A DNA stretch of 64,000 nucleotides, taken from the NCBI RefSeq assembly GCF_019578655.1, contig NC_063265.1:12992501-13056500 (forward strand). Direction: 5' to 3'. Below are positions 1 through 13,818 of the stretch, one piece after another. This DNA is from Ricinus communis. Taxonomy: Eukaryota; Streptophyta; Magnoliopsida; Malpighiales; Euphorbiaceae. The number at the start of each line of letters is the position of its first letter. Within the stretch, counting starts at the first letter, position 1. Under the pieces are notes generated by a model, which was not told the DNA's origin, ran no database searches, and worked only from the letters and a program-made list of their open reading frames with translations. The position numbers and the translations under genes are program-made.

Positions 1-321
1 CTGCATTTTGCTTCAAAAATCCTTCTATTTTCATGTTATAACCTTACAGTGAAATCTGAAAGAGTACCTCGTAAATTTTTTACATTTACAAAAAGAAATT
101 TCTTCTCAATTGACCAGCGTTGAAGAACTTTTTTATACAAGTATTTCTCATCTATTCAGGAAATTAAACACTCACCTAAAATTTCAATTGAGAAATGCAG
201 AGCCATATGCTTGTTCTACATCTGTGCCTTGTAGTGTCAGACATCGGGCACCTTAGGTGGTTGTAGAGATCTCCTTTCTTAAAAAAAACTGTCATTACTC
301 AATTTGGTTTGTATTTTACAG

Positions 322-483
322 GTCTACTATTGCAAAGAAGATGAGGTGTGTTTGTACGAATCACTACAGTTTGAAGTACCCTTTCAAGAAGTTCAAGACT
401 CTATCCCATCAGAAATCACAGTTGCGTATGCTGTGAAGCCCAAAGCTTCAACAAACAGCTTGCAGCTACCTGTTAGTCGTTGA
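322..483 (+). CDS. SOQ1-like NHL/thioredoxin/HAD protein, last exon only
   Basis: The window opens inside this gene. A splice acceptor (ttttacag, ending at 321) is followed by a 53-codon exon that ends in TGA at 481-483. The peptide begins VYYCKEDEVCLYESLQFEVP and finishes NSLQLPVSR. This resembles, from memory, the extreme C-terminus of plant SUPPRESSOR OF QUENCHING 1. SOQ1 is a thylakoid-membrane protein with a stromal HAD-hydrolase domain and lumenal thioredoxin-like and NHL beta-propeller domains; it suppresses a slowly reversible form of photosystem II antenna quenching. Only the small C-terminal region is visible, so none of the catalytic motifs can be checked. Bases 1-321 look like intron. 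Placement next to an AIF-type bHLH, PGN-like and InvA-like genes agrees with a SOQ1 identity, because Arabidopsis SOQ1 lies close to PGN and InvA. Confidence 0.55.
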   Translation, partial: VYYCKEDEVCLYESLQFEVPFQEVQDSIPSEITVAYAVKPKASTNSLQLPVSR

Positions 484-3400
484 TGGCCATGCCACATAAT
501 TACACTGTAAGATCCCTTGTATTTCTTTTTCCTTTTTACGACGAAGGAGAAATTATATAATAAACCTTCTACTCCATATTAGCATCATAGTAATACGAAG
601 GAAATAGTATTCATTCAGAGTTGAAGATAACATCTGATTCTAAACATAACAAGTAAATCAAAATATCTCAGCTTTCTCTTTGATTTGTGTGTTCTCTTAC
701 TCTACTATATGCGATCACAAGTGTCTTGGATGCTCATTGCAGAAGGAAACAACATGTAAAGCAAACATTAAATTAAGTTTGAGATATGAACTCTGAAGCT
801 ATAATAGTTTAAGATGCATAAAAATAATAAAAAAAAAATAAAGCAGCAGATAAGCATGCAACTTATTCATAATCAGAATTATCTCAACTCACGACCTTAG
901 TTTTGATAACCTTAATTATTTTTGTCTTCATGTAACAAGAATGATGTCTTTTACGGTTGTTTAAAAAGATTAAAACACCTATGTACTACTAATTCAAGGG
1001 GACAGGAAAAAGTCAACTTGCTCTGTTAGTTTGGATCATGAAGTATTATAAATTCTAAATCAGGTAGAGAGATAGCGTGTGTAGAAATCATTGAACTTGC
1101 ATGTTTTGTCAGAAAACTCTAGTCTATCTTGGATTTGACATTTTCTTAAAATTTCCATTTGCTCGAACAACATGAGAAAACTATTGTTTGTAACAGGGAG
1201 ACAGACGGGAAGAGGTCAACCCAAAATTCCACTTTCTTGCATCGCATAATCGGGTCTAAGCTACAACAAAGCATATGTGTTTTTACAAATACATGTCCAT
1301 ACTGTTTTGACTCAGATTTGTAAATCTCGTGGATACCTTTAGTAGTAGCTATTATAAGTGACAATCATCTATCGGTACAGCTATCGGTTTCTAAATAAAC
1401 AGGCATATTTTAGAGCATGCCTTCCGGTGAAAAATTATTGGGTAACGTTAAAAGACACTTGAGGGTGGAGAAAAGCTTAATCCAATTAATACAAGTGTTA
1501 AAATGTGTCAAAATTATCATAAGTTAGTATTAGGCCACTTTCAACAGCTGGGGGAGGCTTTAGTTAAGCTCTTCACTTTATTAAGATTACTGTAATCATC
1601 ATTATTGTGGTCGACATAAGTAACAGAATTGGTTGATTGATTGCATATCAAGGCATGCACTCGTGTGCATCACTTTGGCCTTCAATGATTACGAATTCCG
1701 AAAATTATCATTATATTATTGGTTTAATTGAAGGAAAGGGGACAGATTAGCACCCTACATTACATATATTGCAAAAGAAATTTATAATTAGTAGATGATA
1801 CAAACAACCTTTGTTTAAGAAGCCTCTAAAGTGTTTATCTTTTTGCAAATAATATTCTATCATTTACGTATTCAAATCCACCTCTGCTGTGCGTTTTGGT
1901 TTTTGCTTAAAGAAGTTGCTAATCTCAAATTCCCTATCTGTTTAGTGATGTGATCTATCCATCTTTCGATGCACTTGTATAATTTAGCTCCAAGTTTGTT
2001 CTTTTGCTCTTATACTTCAAAACCATTGATTTTTATTTTAAGAAAAAAAAAAACAGCATGATTGGTATCTTTTATTGTAATAATTAAAGAGATTTAAAAT
2101 TTAAAATATTCTTATTATTATTAAATGATATTGGTAGGTAATCAACCGACCGAAAAACCAGCCCTTTTATAGGTAAAAACTATGAATATTATAAATTTTT
2201 TATATTTTTTCTTTTAAATATTTATTTAATAAGTCATTTCGAACAGTGCTTAGCTTAGGTCGACTAACCGGAACCGGTGAGATTATATATATATATAAAG
2301 GAACAGCTTAATTGAGAAGATTAGGCGACTGATAGAGAAGATTAGACAGACGGTCAACACAAGAGTCTAATAATTTAGAAGCCACATAAGTCCGTGACAA
2401 CAAATGAAACAAACTGATAGTTTGCTTGTCAAAATTCAAGCTTTTGATAAATTAAATACCCAATAAAAACAAACAAGAATTCTTCTTTTCTTTTTTCTTT
2501 TTTTTCCTGAAGGAAATGACAAGTGTTGATTATTTAAGTAACAAATCCCAAGATAGGGAGCAGGACCCAATTGGAAGTTGCTTGTCTTATGTAAATCACA
2601 TGCTTTAATAAAATCTTATGCATCCAGCTGTTTTAGATTTTATTTAAAACTATATGTTAATTCGTAGAGGCAGACCAAATGAAAATCCTAATTGGCTGCT
2701 TCATAGGAAGTAGTTAAGAGATGGGATAAGTAGGAATCTGGTTGGACAAATCTGTTAATAATAGAGATGACTAAATCTATAATTAAGAAATCTCTCGATT
2801 TCCTATCTATTCACATTAATAAAACTTTATTATTATAATATAATGTTGTGAGGTTTATAAGTATTATTTCATTTATTAAGAGATAACTTAAAATTAAAAC
2901 AAAAATGCAAAGCTAAATATTTCTAATATGCCATAAACTAAGATTTGGAAATTTATTTCCTTTAACCCAGTATCAGAAAAATTTAAAAAATAATAAAAAA
3001 AAAAAAAGGCAGCTCAATCTATTATATAATATATAGTTTGGTGAGAAACCAAAACTATGGTCTAAATGATTTATTCAGAATGAAAAAATATTTATTATTG
3101 GTATAGAATTTCATATTGACTCTTCCTTTATGACATTGAAGCTTGTCTCACTGAAGGAGGCAAACTTTCTGGCATGTTGTAGGTAATGGGGCTCAATCTG
3201 ATTCTCCTGAGATTTCTTTGTTTATTTTATTTATTATTTTTTTTTACAATCCCATAAAAATCACAAACATATACTAGTAGTTATCATTACCCTTACTTTG
3301 CTAAGAAATTATTTGTTTTTTTTTTAATTATTATTTGTTCCAACCCTACCCTTCAATGCTCATTTTACAGAGATTTTGGGTCCTTTGACATATAGTATGG

Positions 3401-6400
3401 ATATGAACCCTAGCCTATGGCTGTGCTGTGCCCTAAAGTTTGCATAAACAAGTGAAATAGGGAGGGGCAAATTATTGCTATTAGAATACAATGAGGGTGC
3501 TAGAGTTATAGTTAGGACCAAACAATGCAAAAATATGTAATTGTGAAAAAGATTGGTTCTGTTCTTTGTTGGCTGGTAATTTGCTTATATATGTCTGGTC
3601 ACTGGTCGAATTTAATTGAGGTATACCACATGATATAATAATACTCTCATTCTCATAAATGATTATTCCCCTTTTATTATTTCCTCATTAGCTTTTTTTT
3701 TTTTTTTTTCGGTCGTTTTCAGAAATCATAACTCTCCTTCGTTCATAGTTTCAGCACTAATGGAATTTCGTTTTAGTGTATAAGTATTTTGAAAAGTTCT
3801 TGCCTCGTATTCAGTGTATATCTTTATCTATATATTAAATTAATAGATGTTAATTAATATATATTTAATATTTTTAAATAACAAAATATATATCGATTAT
3901 ATAAATATCAAAATATAGAATATTTTTATATATGTCACTCTCCTATTTATTATAGTCTAATTTCTCAAGTATTTTATGATCAATAATTGGAGTGATCCTT
4001 ATTGAAAATTTAGACTTATAGAAACATGAAAAAATTTATTTTTTCATATCGCGTTTTCTTCAAAATATTTCATACTAAATATGAGCATATAACATTTTTT
4101 TAATATATATATATATATATAAATAGTTAGTTAGTTAGTTTAAATAATCTAAAGCTTGCCAATTATAATTCTTAGGATTGATAAAAGTACTATTTTAAAT
4201 ACTTTAACGCAGTTATATATCCAAATATCTTATCGTTATCGGTATCATTCTTTGATCATCTCAGGAAACAACTCGACTCATGCATTTGATTAAATCTTCT
4301 AATGAATAATGTTGTGGTTAAAAACCAATGTTGCTAAACATAAAGGTTCACTATAATGATGATATTACTCGGTGCACCACTCGGCAATAGGCATGCATGT
4401 TTAAAGTAAGAGCATGGACTATTAAGAAGGGTGTTCAATACCAAAAAAAAGAAAAAACAAAGCAAATACAAAGACATGCTCGAGCACATGCATAATATTG
4501 TGACATCAAATCAAAGTTTATTACATACATTTCCCTCTCTTATGAAACATCTTTTGAGAATTCAATAACCGACACCATACAAGTTGTTGGTACATTTAAT
4601 TCTATCTCAAGGTCATTTCTGCCTGATCATTCATGACCAAGTTCATATCTAAATCTTTTAAGAAAATATAATGCATAGAATTATTTATTGCATGAATCTT
4701 TAAATTTTCTAGAAGTTCAATAATTCACATTTGTAAATCATTTTCTGATTCTCATTATAAACGATATACTTGATACAACTTGCTATATCGGTAATTCTAT
4801 ACGAGTTTTAGGATTTGCCACCTCTGCTAAAGACTCGCTCATTTTATAAATAATTTGATATTGACCGGTGAACTATCCAGTTAATATTAATACTTCTTAT
4901 AAATTTGAAAGTTGTAAAATAATATTTCGAATTCAATATTTTTTTTAAAACTAAAAGGCAACGTGAATTAAATTTTTTTATTATTTTATTTTTAGAACAA
5001 TGTGGATCAAACTTGTCCATACTAAAATGAGTTAAATAAAAAGACAATATATTTAAAAAATAATAAAATAAAATAAAAAAGGGGGAAGAAGAAGATAGAA
5101 AGTGCCATGAAAACAACCACATGGGTTTCCTTTTTCCTCTCATCTTTTGTTTTAAAAACAAAAAATTTCTAAATGTGCATCACCCACTAATCATTGCTCA
5201 CAATAAAAACAAATTCCATTAGCCCCACCATACAAAACACAACAAGTGGAAGCCAACACTTCGCTTTTGTTATCCAATACAACAATTCCACGTCATCACC
5301 TAAAATTAACAATTTTATTATATACTTTAGAAAAAAGAGAGGAATCTGATAACAACAGCAAACAAGGGCATATACATAGTATATTGTACCGTATACCGGC
5401 CTTGCAAGAAAAGATAAAAGGACACATGTGCTGCCATTTGTCTCCCTTTATAACAAAGTTTTTGTTTATTTATTTAATTAATTATTTACATATGCCACCT
5501 ATATGTTATAGCTTTTCATAAATAAATAATAATAATAATAATGTGTGTTTTTTGCCCTTGCCCTTGCAGAGCTTGGGTAATATTTTTTGAAAAATTAAAT
5601 TACAATTTAAGAAAAAATAAAAAATGCCTTAAATTTTTTTTTAACCTCTTAAAAGCACATTTAATTTAGTTTAATAGACACTTTATTTTTATTTTCTAAT
5701 AATATCAAGAAGCGTTTAAATATTATAAAAAAATATATTAATATATCTATTAAGTTATATATAAAATTAATATATTAAAGTGATCAAGTAACTAAAATAA
5801 GCATTTAAATATGCGTTTTAGCAAAACAAATTAAGCCGAATTAAATTTTTTTTTTCAAAATTAGAAAAATCTTGATTACGGTGAGCGTAAAAAGGAAAAG
5901 TATTTACTCCCAATTGTGCGCCGTACAGCCTTTAAAGAGGTAAACTGATAAAAATAAATTACTAACTCCAGAAGTGTTTGGTAAAAAAGAAAAAAGAAAG
6001 TTCAGTGGAGTAAAAGTTTTTCACTTGGTTTTTACCGGAGCACATTTAAAATGAGATCCAATCTATCGTATGGGTCGGATTCAATGGACAAAAGAAATGT
6101 TTCACCTGCCACGTTTGACGTACAGAGAGTAAAACATCAAAAGCACCAGCAAATGAGAAAAAAATTATATTAAAATGAAAATACTATTATTACTAAAACA
6201 AATTAAGGAGGTTTATCCATTTTGGCTGACCTAATTGCTTAGCTTATTTATTTTTGTTTGTCTTGGTAAGCAAGTTAAGGTGATTGAAACTGCACGCCAT
6301 GTGGAAGATTATGCCCTTTTTAATGACATAAATAAACATAATAAGAATAATTATAATCTAGGTGGGTTTAGGATGATGTTTAAGATTCCTATTATTGTTG

Positions 6401-7892
6401 GGTTGCTTGGAGATGCAAAATTCATCTCCATTCTTCCATCTCCCTTATCACTGATCTTACTTCTTTTAACCAAAAAAAATATAAATATAAATATAAAAGT
6501 TCAGAAATTATGTTGCTTTCTTCTTGTTCCTTTTTTTGCACCTAATTTTTCAGTTTAAACCAAGATTTAATATTTGAGAACAACATAATTAATAAGACCT
6601 CCATTATGCTTGAGACTAAATTAACATTATTGTGAATACCACATGCCCACTAGACACGAACATGAATTTGTTTAATCAAGCAAAGGCCTAATGTCCTCAT
6701 GCGTGATGCAATCACCGTCTAACTCTTCAGTTATAGGCCTCTTATGGGTCTCATAATTATTTTGTAATCATGTTTTGCTGGGTCGGTCCAAATACCATTT
6801 AACAACAAATAAACACACTCGCTATGGCTAATTTTATTTATTTAATTTCGTTTTTGCAGTAGAATCACTGAGAAACTAGGCATTGTCGGATCATTTGAAG
6901 TGGAGAGTGTTTGTAAGTATTGTTTGTTAGCCAATTGAGGAGAAGTTTCTGCTAATAATCCGTGTTGAAAATGGTAACCTAATGGGTAATTATAAGTAAT
7001 GCCGAGAAAGAAATTACGAGATGAAAACAAAATTGCACTTCAATTCACTTAAAAGATGAAATTATGTCACTATTAACAATAGTAATATTATAAAATTAAA
7101 AATTAACAAAAAAAATATAGAGTTTTTCATATTTTTTATTAATATGCAAATTATATTTTAATACTTTTATTAATGTTATAAAAGAATATGTACTTAAATT
7201 ATTGTAGAATAAATAAAAATAATTATTCAACTAAAATAAATCATTTGTGATAAAATAATTATTCTAATAAAGAATAATTAGATAAAATAGATATATAAAA
7301 TTTAATATTAGAATGAATCAATAAATCAAAGAAAACAATTTAAATATTTTAATTTTATATAAATTTACTTAAAAGTTTAATAATATTATTAAATTTATAA
7401 AGTATATGAATTTTTTAATATAGTAAAATAATATTCATAAAATAATTAAATATATTTACTATAATATTATATATTTAATTTCTTATAATAAATAAAATAT
7501 AAGTATGAGGTAGCTAATTTATCTTGTCTCAATTTTGTTCTTATAAAATAGTTTAAAAGGATAGTGAGTAATCTTGTAAATGATAGTCATAATTATTCAA
7601 AAGAGAAAGAAAATAAAAAAAGACAGAGAGAGCATGAAAATGCATCTGCTAAATAAATGTGATTAAGGAAATGCCGCGTGGGTTTCCCGTGAATTGCTTT
7701 TAAAAGTCTCCCCCACTCCACCCCTCTTCCTTTTCTCTCTGTCTCTCTCTCTCCTTCCATAAAACCACATACACCAACGAACACTGTCAAACACTTTGAA
7801 CTGCAAAAGTTCTTGATTCTTTAACAGAAAGAAAGAATTTGAGAGAGTTCAAATTCTTGTTAGTATATCCATTTTTATATTCAGTTACTACT
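484..7892. other. Long AT-rich intergenic region
   Basis: I see no supportable gene in these 7.4 kb. Open frames are short, lack family resemblance and sit in AT-rich sequence. The stretch holds homopolymer and short-repeat tracts: poly-T near 3694-3709, (AT)n near 4102-4121 followed by a short (TTAG)n run to about 4140, and AT-only sequence from about 7080 to 7500. The last 200 bases are the CT-rich leader of the bHLH gene. The first few hundred bases are the 3' UTR of the SOQ1-like gene. Confidence 0.6.
7707..7760 (+). promoter_or_regulatory. CT-rich leader upstream of the bHLH gene
   Basis: A pyrimidine-rich tract with repeated TCTC runs lies 130-185 bases before the bHLH start codon. Such Y-patch/CT-rich stretches are common around plant core promoters and 5' UTRs. 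Whether it is transcribed cannot be told from sequence. Confidence 0.4.
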
Positions 7893-8516
7893 ATGGCGAG
7901 CTTTATGGAATCAAATTCAGATACGTCACAACAATTCGATCATCAAAGAAAGAAGCGGAGAAAACTCACTCACGATCAAACCTCCTCATCAAATTCCAAT
8001 AACAATCAAATTATTGCTCAAACAGCAACGAGATGGAGAACCCAACCAGAGCAACAGATCTACTCCTCTAAACTTCTCCAAGCTCTTCGCCGATCTCGCC
8101 GGACCGCCTCCGCCGCCGATGATGCTGCTGCCGTTTCTCCTGCTGCCAAAGGTAGACAAATCAGAGATACTGCTGATAAAGTTCTCGCCGTCGCTGCTAA
8201 AGGTACCACTCGATGGAGCCGTGCCATTTTGGCGGGAAAACTCAGGTTGAAGGTTAAAAAGGTTAAAAAAGTGAAGGTCACCGGTGAGAGGAGAAGGGAA
8301 GCGGTGAGGGAGAACAAGAGGTTGCCGGCTGTGGATAAGAAAGTGCGTGTTTTGAGTCGGCTGGTTCCTGGTTGCCGGAAAGCCTCCTTTAGCAATATTT
8401 TAGAAGAAGCGAGTGACTATATTGCGGCTTTGGAGATGCAGGTTAAAGCTATGACCGCTCTCACGGAGATTCTCGCTGCTGGCGGTGGCGGTTCGCCGGT
8501 TGACCGCGCAAGTTAA
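7893..8516 (+). CDS. Atypical bHLH transcription regulator, AIF family (bHLH147/148/149/150 type)
   Basis: Intronless 207-aa protein. The start is the first in-frame ATG ([10 protein letters not shown]). It has a basic nuclear-localisation cluster RKKRRK at residues 19-24. An AIF/IBH1-family block follows: [20 protein letters not shown], then a segment with [20 protein letters not shown]. The C-terminal helix-loop-helix contains [20 protein letters not shown] and [12 protein letters not shown]. The region where typical bHLH proteins carry the His-Glu-Arg DNA-contact residues lacks that pattern. The protein is therefore expected to be a non-DNA-binding bHLH that titrates partners, as AIF and IBH1 proteins do in brassinosteroid-regulated cell elongation. 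An alanine-rich insert lies at about residues 73-85 and a Gly-rich tail at the end. Gene position matches Arabidopsis At1g09250 (AIF4) relative to importin alpha and STR6. Confidence 0.85.
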   Translation: MASFMESNSDTSQQFDHQRKKRRKLTHDQTSSSNSNNNQIIAQTATRWRTQPEQQIYSSKLLQALRRSRRTASAADDAAAVSPAAKGRQIRDTADKVLAVAAKGTTRWSRAILAGKLRLKVKKVKKVKVTGERRREAVRENKRLPAVDKKVRVLSRLVPGCRKASFSNILEEASDYIAALEMQVKAMTALTEILAAGGGGSPVDRAS

Positions 8517-9644
8517 GTGAATAGCCAGTTACAAACTTTGTTAGTTTATATGCCAGGTGTTATTACAATTTTTTTATTTTGTTTTTTTCCTCTCATTTTG
8601 TATTTTCATTTTCTTTTATTAAATATTTGTTCCTTTTTTTTCTTTCTTCTTTCCCTTGATTATCAATTCATGTACCTTAATGTATACGGGACCCTTTTTT
8701 TTTGTTTTTTTGTTGCCCATTTGACTGTTTATATGTTAATTTTCATTTTTGATTACAAGAAATGCCAACTAAATTTGAAGCATAAGCTAAATATGTTAAG
8801 AAATAGAAAGAGGAATCTCAACTTAAAATATTTTAAATTAGACATTTTTGTGAATGTTTCTTTCACTCTAGATGTTATTACATTTTTGTTTCAAAGATTT
8901 CAACTTTAGCATCACTTTTAAATAGTGCGATCTGAGTCGGGCATCTCTTCATTTAACACCTGTGGTAAACAAGTTTCTGAACAATCCACCAAACATATTG
9001 TGGATATATGAAGAGGTGTACGTTTTTGGAAGGGACTGAGCTAATTGAATTTACATAAATTGTTATATTTTTTTTGTTTCTAAAATTTGAATTATGATAT
9101 ATATTTTTAAATTAGTTTAAGTATCGAAGCAAAATAAATATGATGTTTATTAATGTGATATTGTGTTTGTCAATTAGAAGAAAGAAAAAAGAAGGAAGAA
9201 TAACATGTAGCAGATGAGTTAATGGAATAGGGAGATTCATTGAAATTGGACGCAAACAAGATGAACTAAATTCACCAAACATGGAAAAGTATATGATTTA
9301 ATTTTTTTAAAAGGAAGAAAAAAAAAGGGGGGGAAAAAACAACATTCGTCTGGCAGTTTTTATAAAGGATATTTATGAGATAGGAAATCGCGAATAATAA
9401 GGAAATAGTAAAGGATGGATGGGAATGATTAAAAAAAAGAAGACCAGAAAGTTTGTGCAATAGTCCAAAAACAGTCTAATCTCTAGTGACCAACACACCT
9501 TCATATCATGTGCCTTATTGGGCCTACACTTTCAACTGCACCGACCTCTCTTTGCCCGCACTCTCTCCTCTCCCCCCCCCCATTGCCCTTCCATGTGATC
9601 CTTAACTGTTTATTGCAATTCAACTACAAACCCCTCACATGCCA

Positions 9645-9646
<2 letters not shown>

Positions 9647-9680
<34 letters not shown>
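9647..9680. repeat. (TC)n microsatellite
   Basis: About 17 uninterrupted TC units in intergenic DNA between the bHLH gene and the U5 snRNA genes. Confidence 0.95.
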
Positions 9681-9685
<5 letters not shown>

Positions 9686-11395
9686 ATAATCAGACTCTAG
9701 TACATCTCTAATTTGATGTTTATTTTTTAAAATAACTCGCTTTAATGATTAGAAGAAAGTTATCCATACATAATGAAAAGAAAATGTGTAAGAACCATGT
9801 ATAATTTTGTGAGTCTGAGATCAAGAAGGAAGGGATGATAAGTAATATGTGGATCAATTAGAGTTAGCACTTATCAACCGAGCCAGGCTTGCCTTTTTAG
9901 CTTTTTGAAAATGCATCCACGTTGTTCTAAAGAACCAAAACATTATGGTCTAAACAAGCTTTAGACTGGAGCCCCACTCATTCTGGTGGGGGAGGGGAGG
10001 GGGTGTAGTGGTGGCTCTTATTAGGGCATTTCATTTTCTCATTTAAGAGCTAACACGTGTGCTAGAATGAAAATCCAATTGTCAATTTCTGAAAACGAGA
10101 CATGTGGGATGCTAAATTGGCATCCCTATCAAAAGGGTGTTTGGAGCCAAATTAGTCATGATGATGGTTGAATTTATGGACCACATAATGTTGTGTATTT
10201 TTCTTTAGCCTACTTTTTTTAGTCTAACAATTTAAACATTATTTTCTGTTTGCTCTCTTTGAACTATGCTTGCCCACAAATCCCACATGCATCCATGTGC
10301 CTTCATTTAAGATTCTACTCCTTCCTCCCCATTTTTTTCTTTTGGATTTCTCTTTTACATTAATCGCCACATCAGTGCCCTATGACATTTATTTTGTCAA
10401 TTAGTGCCACAACCCTCTTCTTGCTCATTATTTTTCTTTTTCTTAGCCATGAGTTGGCTCAATCACAAAATTGAAAAATTCTATTATGAATTCACAGCCG
10501 TGCTACGTAATACAACTCGACTGCCGAATGAACCCAAAAGGAAAAAGAAATTTCATGATGAAGAAACCATGGGAGATCATTATTAAGTTGTATCTATAAA
10601 AAGTAAACGAAGAAGACACACATGTATTTCGATTTAGGCCAGTCGGTCTCTTTGAAATGGAAGGTCACATTGGAGGAATTTCTCCTGTTCCAAAAAGTCA
10701 AGTTTGGTATAGTTTGTTGTCTTTGCTCATACAAATATCCTTAACCTTAAGTGGTTATGTATATTTGAGTAAATGGGAACCCTTTTATGAATCATGCATG
10801 AACCAATTCTCCCTTTATTATTTTTTTATGCCTTTTTTTCCTTTTATTGGTTAAGAAATAGGAAAGCAATTTTGCACAAACTTATAATCTTACCAATAAT
10901 TGCAAAATTTTAACATATTTAAAGCTTTTAATAGATTAAAAGATCCACTAACTTGGTTTAAATTTGCTATTTTATTTTTCAATATGCAATTTTAAAATAT
11001 TAAAACTCAACTTGTTGTGATTAAATTATGCTATTTATTCAATTTATTATTAGCTAAAAATTGTATATAAATAAAATATATCTATAATCAAAATAACAGA
11101 GATAACTTGGTAAAAGAGTACTAATTAACAATAATTCTAATTAGAATTTGACATCATAAAATAATTACCATTACTTTAGATAGTTTTGTAGCATCACTCA
11201 ACCAAAATGCATTAAATCTTTACATGTATGACAAATTTAAAGTAAATATTTCTCCAATAGAGCAGTCCTTCATGAAAAACTAATGCATAGATAAGTTATT
11301 ATTTCTCCATTTCCTTTTTCTGGTTAGGTGACGAAATTGAAGTCCAAATTTATGGTGTTCTTGGATTTCATAAATCCTTTGTCATTCATTTTTTG

Positions 11396-11396
11396 C

Positions 11397-11423
<27 letters not shown>
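11396..11423. repeat. Poly-A tract
   Basis: An uninterrupted run of about 28 A. No retroelement body is visible immediately upstream, so it is treated as a simple homopolymer. Confidence 0.9.
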
Positions 11424-11427
<4 letters not shown>

Positions 11428-13795
11428 AAGAGAGAAGTGGGGGGGAAATGGTCATGTATTTGATTTGATAGAAGAGCAAGATCTTTCTATATCTCTAGCC
11501 CTTTTAGCAACAGCCTCTGCCATATTAAATTCAAGATCAAGAGGGCATTCATTTTCCTTTTCCTTTGCCATTGCCATGATATCTAATACCATAAGGGGAC
11601 AAAAGTATTAATGCCATATTAAATTAATTATATATGAGCTCACACCCATCAATCTATTCAACACATTGAATATTTAAGATGTATCAAAATTTTGATTAAG
11701 AAGCATATTTTATCTAATGTCTTTTACAATAAAATTAATTTTTAATATATGAATTCAAGCTTAAAATTTTTATTCAGTTAATTTGTTGCTGTTCTGATAG
11801 TTAAAATGTATTTCTCTAAGATTTTATATGAAAAAATGAATTTTTTATTTGATATTTAAATCAATAAATATAATCGCTCACATTTATTCAGAAGTTAGAC
11901 GGATTCTCCGATCAAATTTTTAATGTTCACTATATAGTCTACACTGATAGTTCCATATTCACTATAAATTAAAATATTCAATATATTTAATTAGATTGTT
12001 TATCTTAGACCCAATTTATTATGTCTCATACTAGACTTAATGGATTAATAAAAAAAAATCAAAAGATTATAAAATTTATAACTTCTGCATTTCATTTCAT
12101 CTGTAGGTAGGGAAATGGGAAATACAATTACTGCCTGATCTGCTCCAGTGACAAAATGCATTCCTTGAAGAACTGTAATGACACAGAGAAAGGAAAAAAA
12201 GGTTGCAGATGGTTTTACATTCAAAAGAAAGAAAAGTTTTAACATGTGCATGACAGGCCAGGTTTTGAATTCTGAGTGGCAGCAAATTTCCACTTTTCCA
12301 GGACGCTCGAGCCACTTCTTTTATTGGATTAGGAATTTGTATATTCCTTTGCAAATGGTAATATTCCTGTGTCCTGAAACATACATTTGTATATAATTCA
12401 GGTATTAACGGTCAATTCTAATTGGAGTTTAGCTAAGGTATGGTAAAATATGGAGGAAACAAATAAACACATTGGTTTTTCTTTTTTTCTTTTTTATTTT
12501 TATTTTTATTTTTGGGGGTATGAAAAGGAAAACACATTGCTATTATCTAAGAAGATTTGGTTTTGATATCGTCAAATGTCAACTCTTGGGTAAACCTGAC
12601 CATTTATTTCTCATTTTCCTCATTTAAAAAAAAAAAATGATTTATTAGCATTTATTCTATTTGAATAGGGGCCAAATTGTATGGAGAGCAATAACTTTTC
12701 TTCTTTTATAATTGGCATTTTACCCCCTCTTTTTTCTTTTATCTTACTAATGACCCCAAAACAAACATTGCATGTGCCCAAATTGTTCCAACATTTCCTT
12801 TTTAAATACATATACATTTGAGCTATAATTGGATTAGTATTACCCCAGTGATGAAAAAAAAAAAAGGTATGAATTTCAAGTATTTTAATGGAAATTTCAA
12901 ATAAATAAAAAAGGTCTGTCTTTTTCATAGTTAATTTGTGCATTGAGAAACTACTTTCTAGGTATTAGTATTTGAAAAAATAAAAAAAAATTTGAATAGT
13001 CTTCTTAATTTAATTGAAAAGATAATAATCTAATTTTGGAGCACTATAATTACAAACTTAGCAATTAAAAAATAAGAAAGAAAAGCATTTGATAAAGAAA
13101 AGAAAGGACAAAAACAAAGAAATCAGAAAATGAGCTGGCAAGAGATGATGCACCACCAAGAAGGACCCTCCAAGTCCAAGATCACTGGGCCCATTACTAC
13201 TACAAGACAAAGTTTTCAAACAGGTTTTGGCAGTTAGTAAAGGTTAACTTAAGGCTACATTACATTTGTTTTTCATTCTTGTCGTCTTGTTATAAATCAA
13301 CATCAAATTAAGGATGCTGCTCCCACCACTTGCCTTTGCACATATTAGATGATCTTCTGAATAATTGTATTTTTATTTAAAAAAAAACTTAAAATTTATA
13401 ATTATTCATTAATATTTATGGGTTCTATTTTTTTCTTACCATTTTATATTATAGTATAATTTTCTATTTTAATTATTAGCTTAGTAAATAATTATTAAAA
13501 ATTATCATGTATGACTTAATACAAATATTCTGACATGTCATATATTAAATAATAATATTCATAAAAAATTAGTAAAAATATTTTTAAAAAATAATAGTAA
13601 AAATAATTATGTAAATTAGGACTATACTATTTTTTTTTAGTGATAGTGAGAGAATAGTTTTTATAGCAAATATATCTCATATAAATAAATAAATAAATAA
13701 AAGGATTACAAGCTCACATGCCCTTTTTTAAAAATTTTATTTTTGAATGGCTGGTTTTGATTTATTTCTTACCTGTAAGCCTCAACATCTATCTT

Positions 13796-13818
13796 GTTGG
13801 TTGGTTGGTTGGTTGGTT
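13796..13818. repeat. (TTGG)n microsatellite
   Basis: About five tandem TTGG units, followed by a TTTTGG-rich extension to about 13830. Confidence 0.9.

Noticed and set aside
1146..1364. 72-codon minus-strand frame
   Set aside because: No family resemblance, AT-rich spacer, no splice or promoter context.
6235..6558. 107-codon plus-strand frame near 6.2-6.6 kb
   Set aside because: Begins without ATG context, low-complexity Asn/Ile-rich end, no recognisable domain.
8517..8909. 130-codon frame after the bHLH gene
   Set aside because: Phe/Leu-rich translation of a T-rich 3' UTR.
11396..11423. Poly-A tract as a LINE or SINE tail
   Set aside because: No element body, promoter boxes or target duplication upstream.
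12045..12396. Overlapping frames on both strands at 12.0-12.4 kb
   Set aside because: Mutually overlapping in different frames with no domain; a random cluster is the simpler reading.
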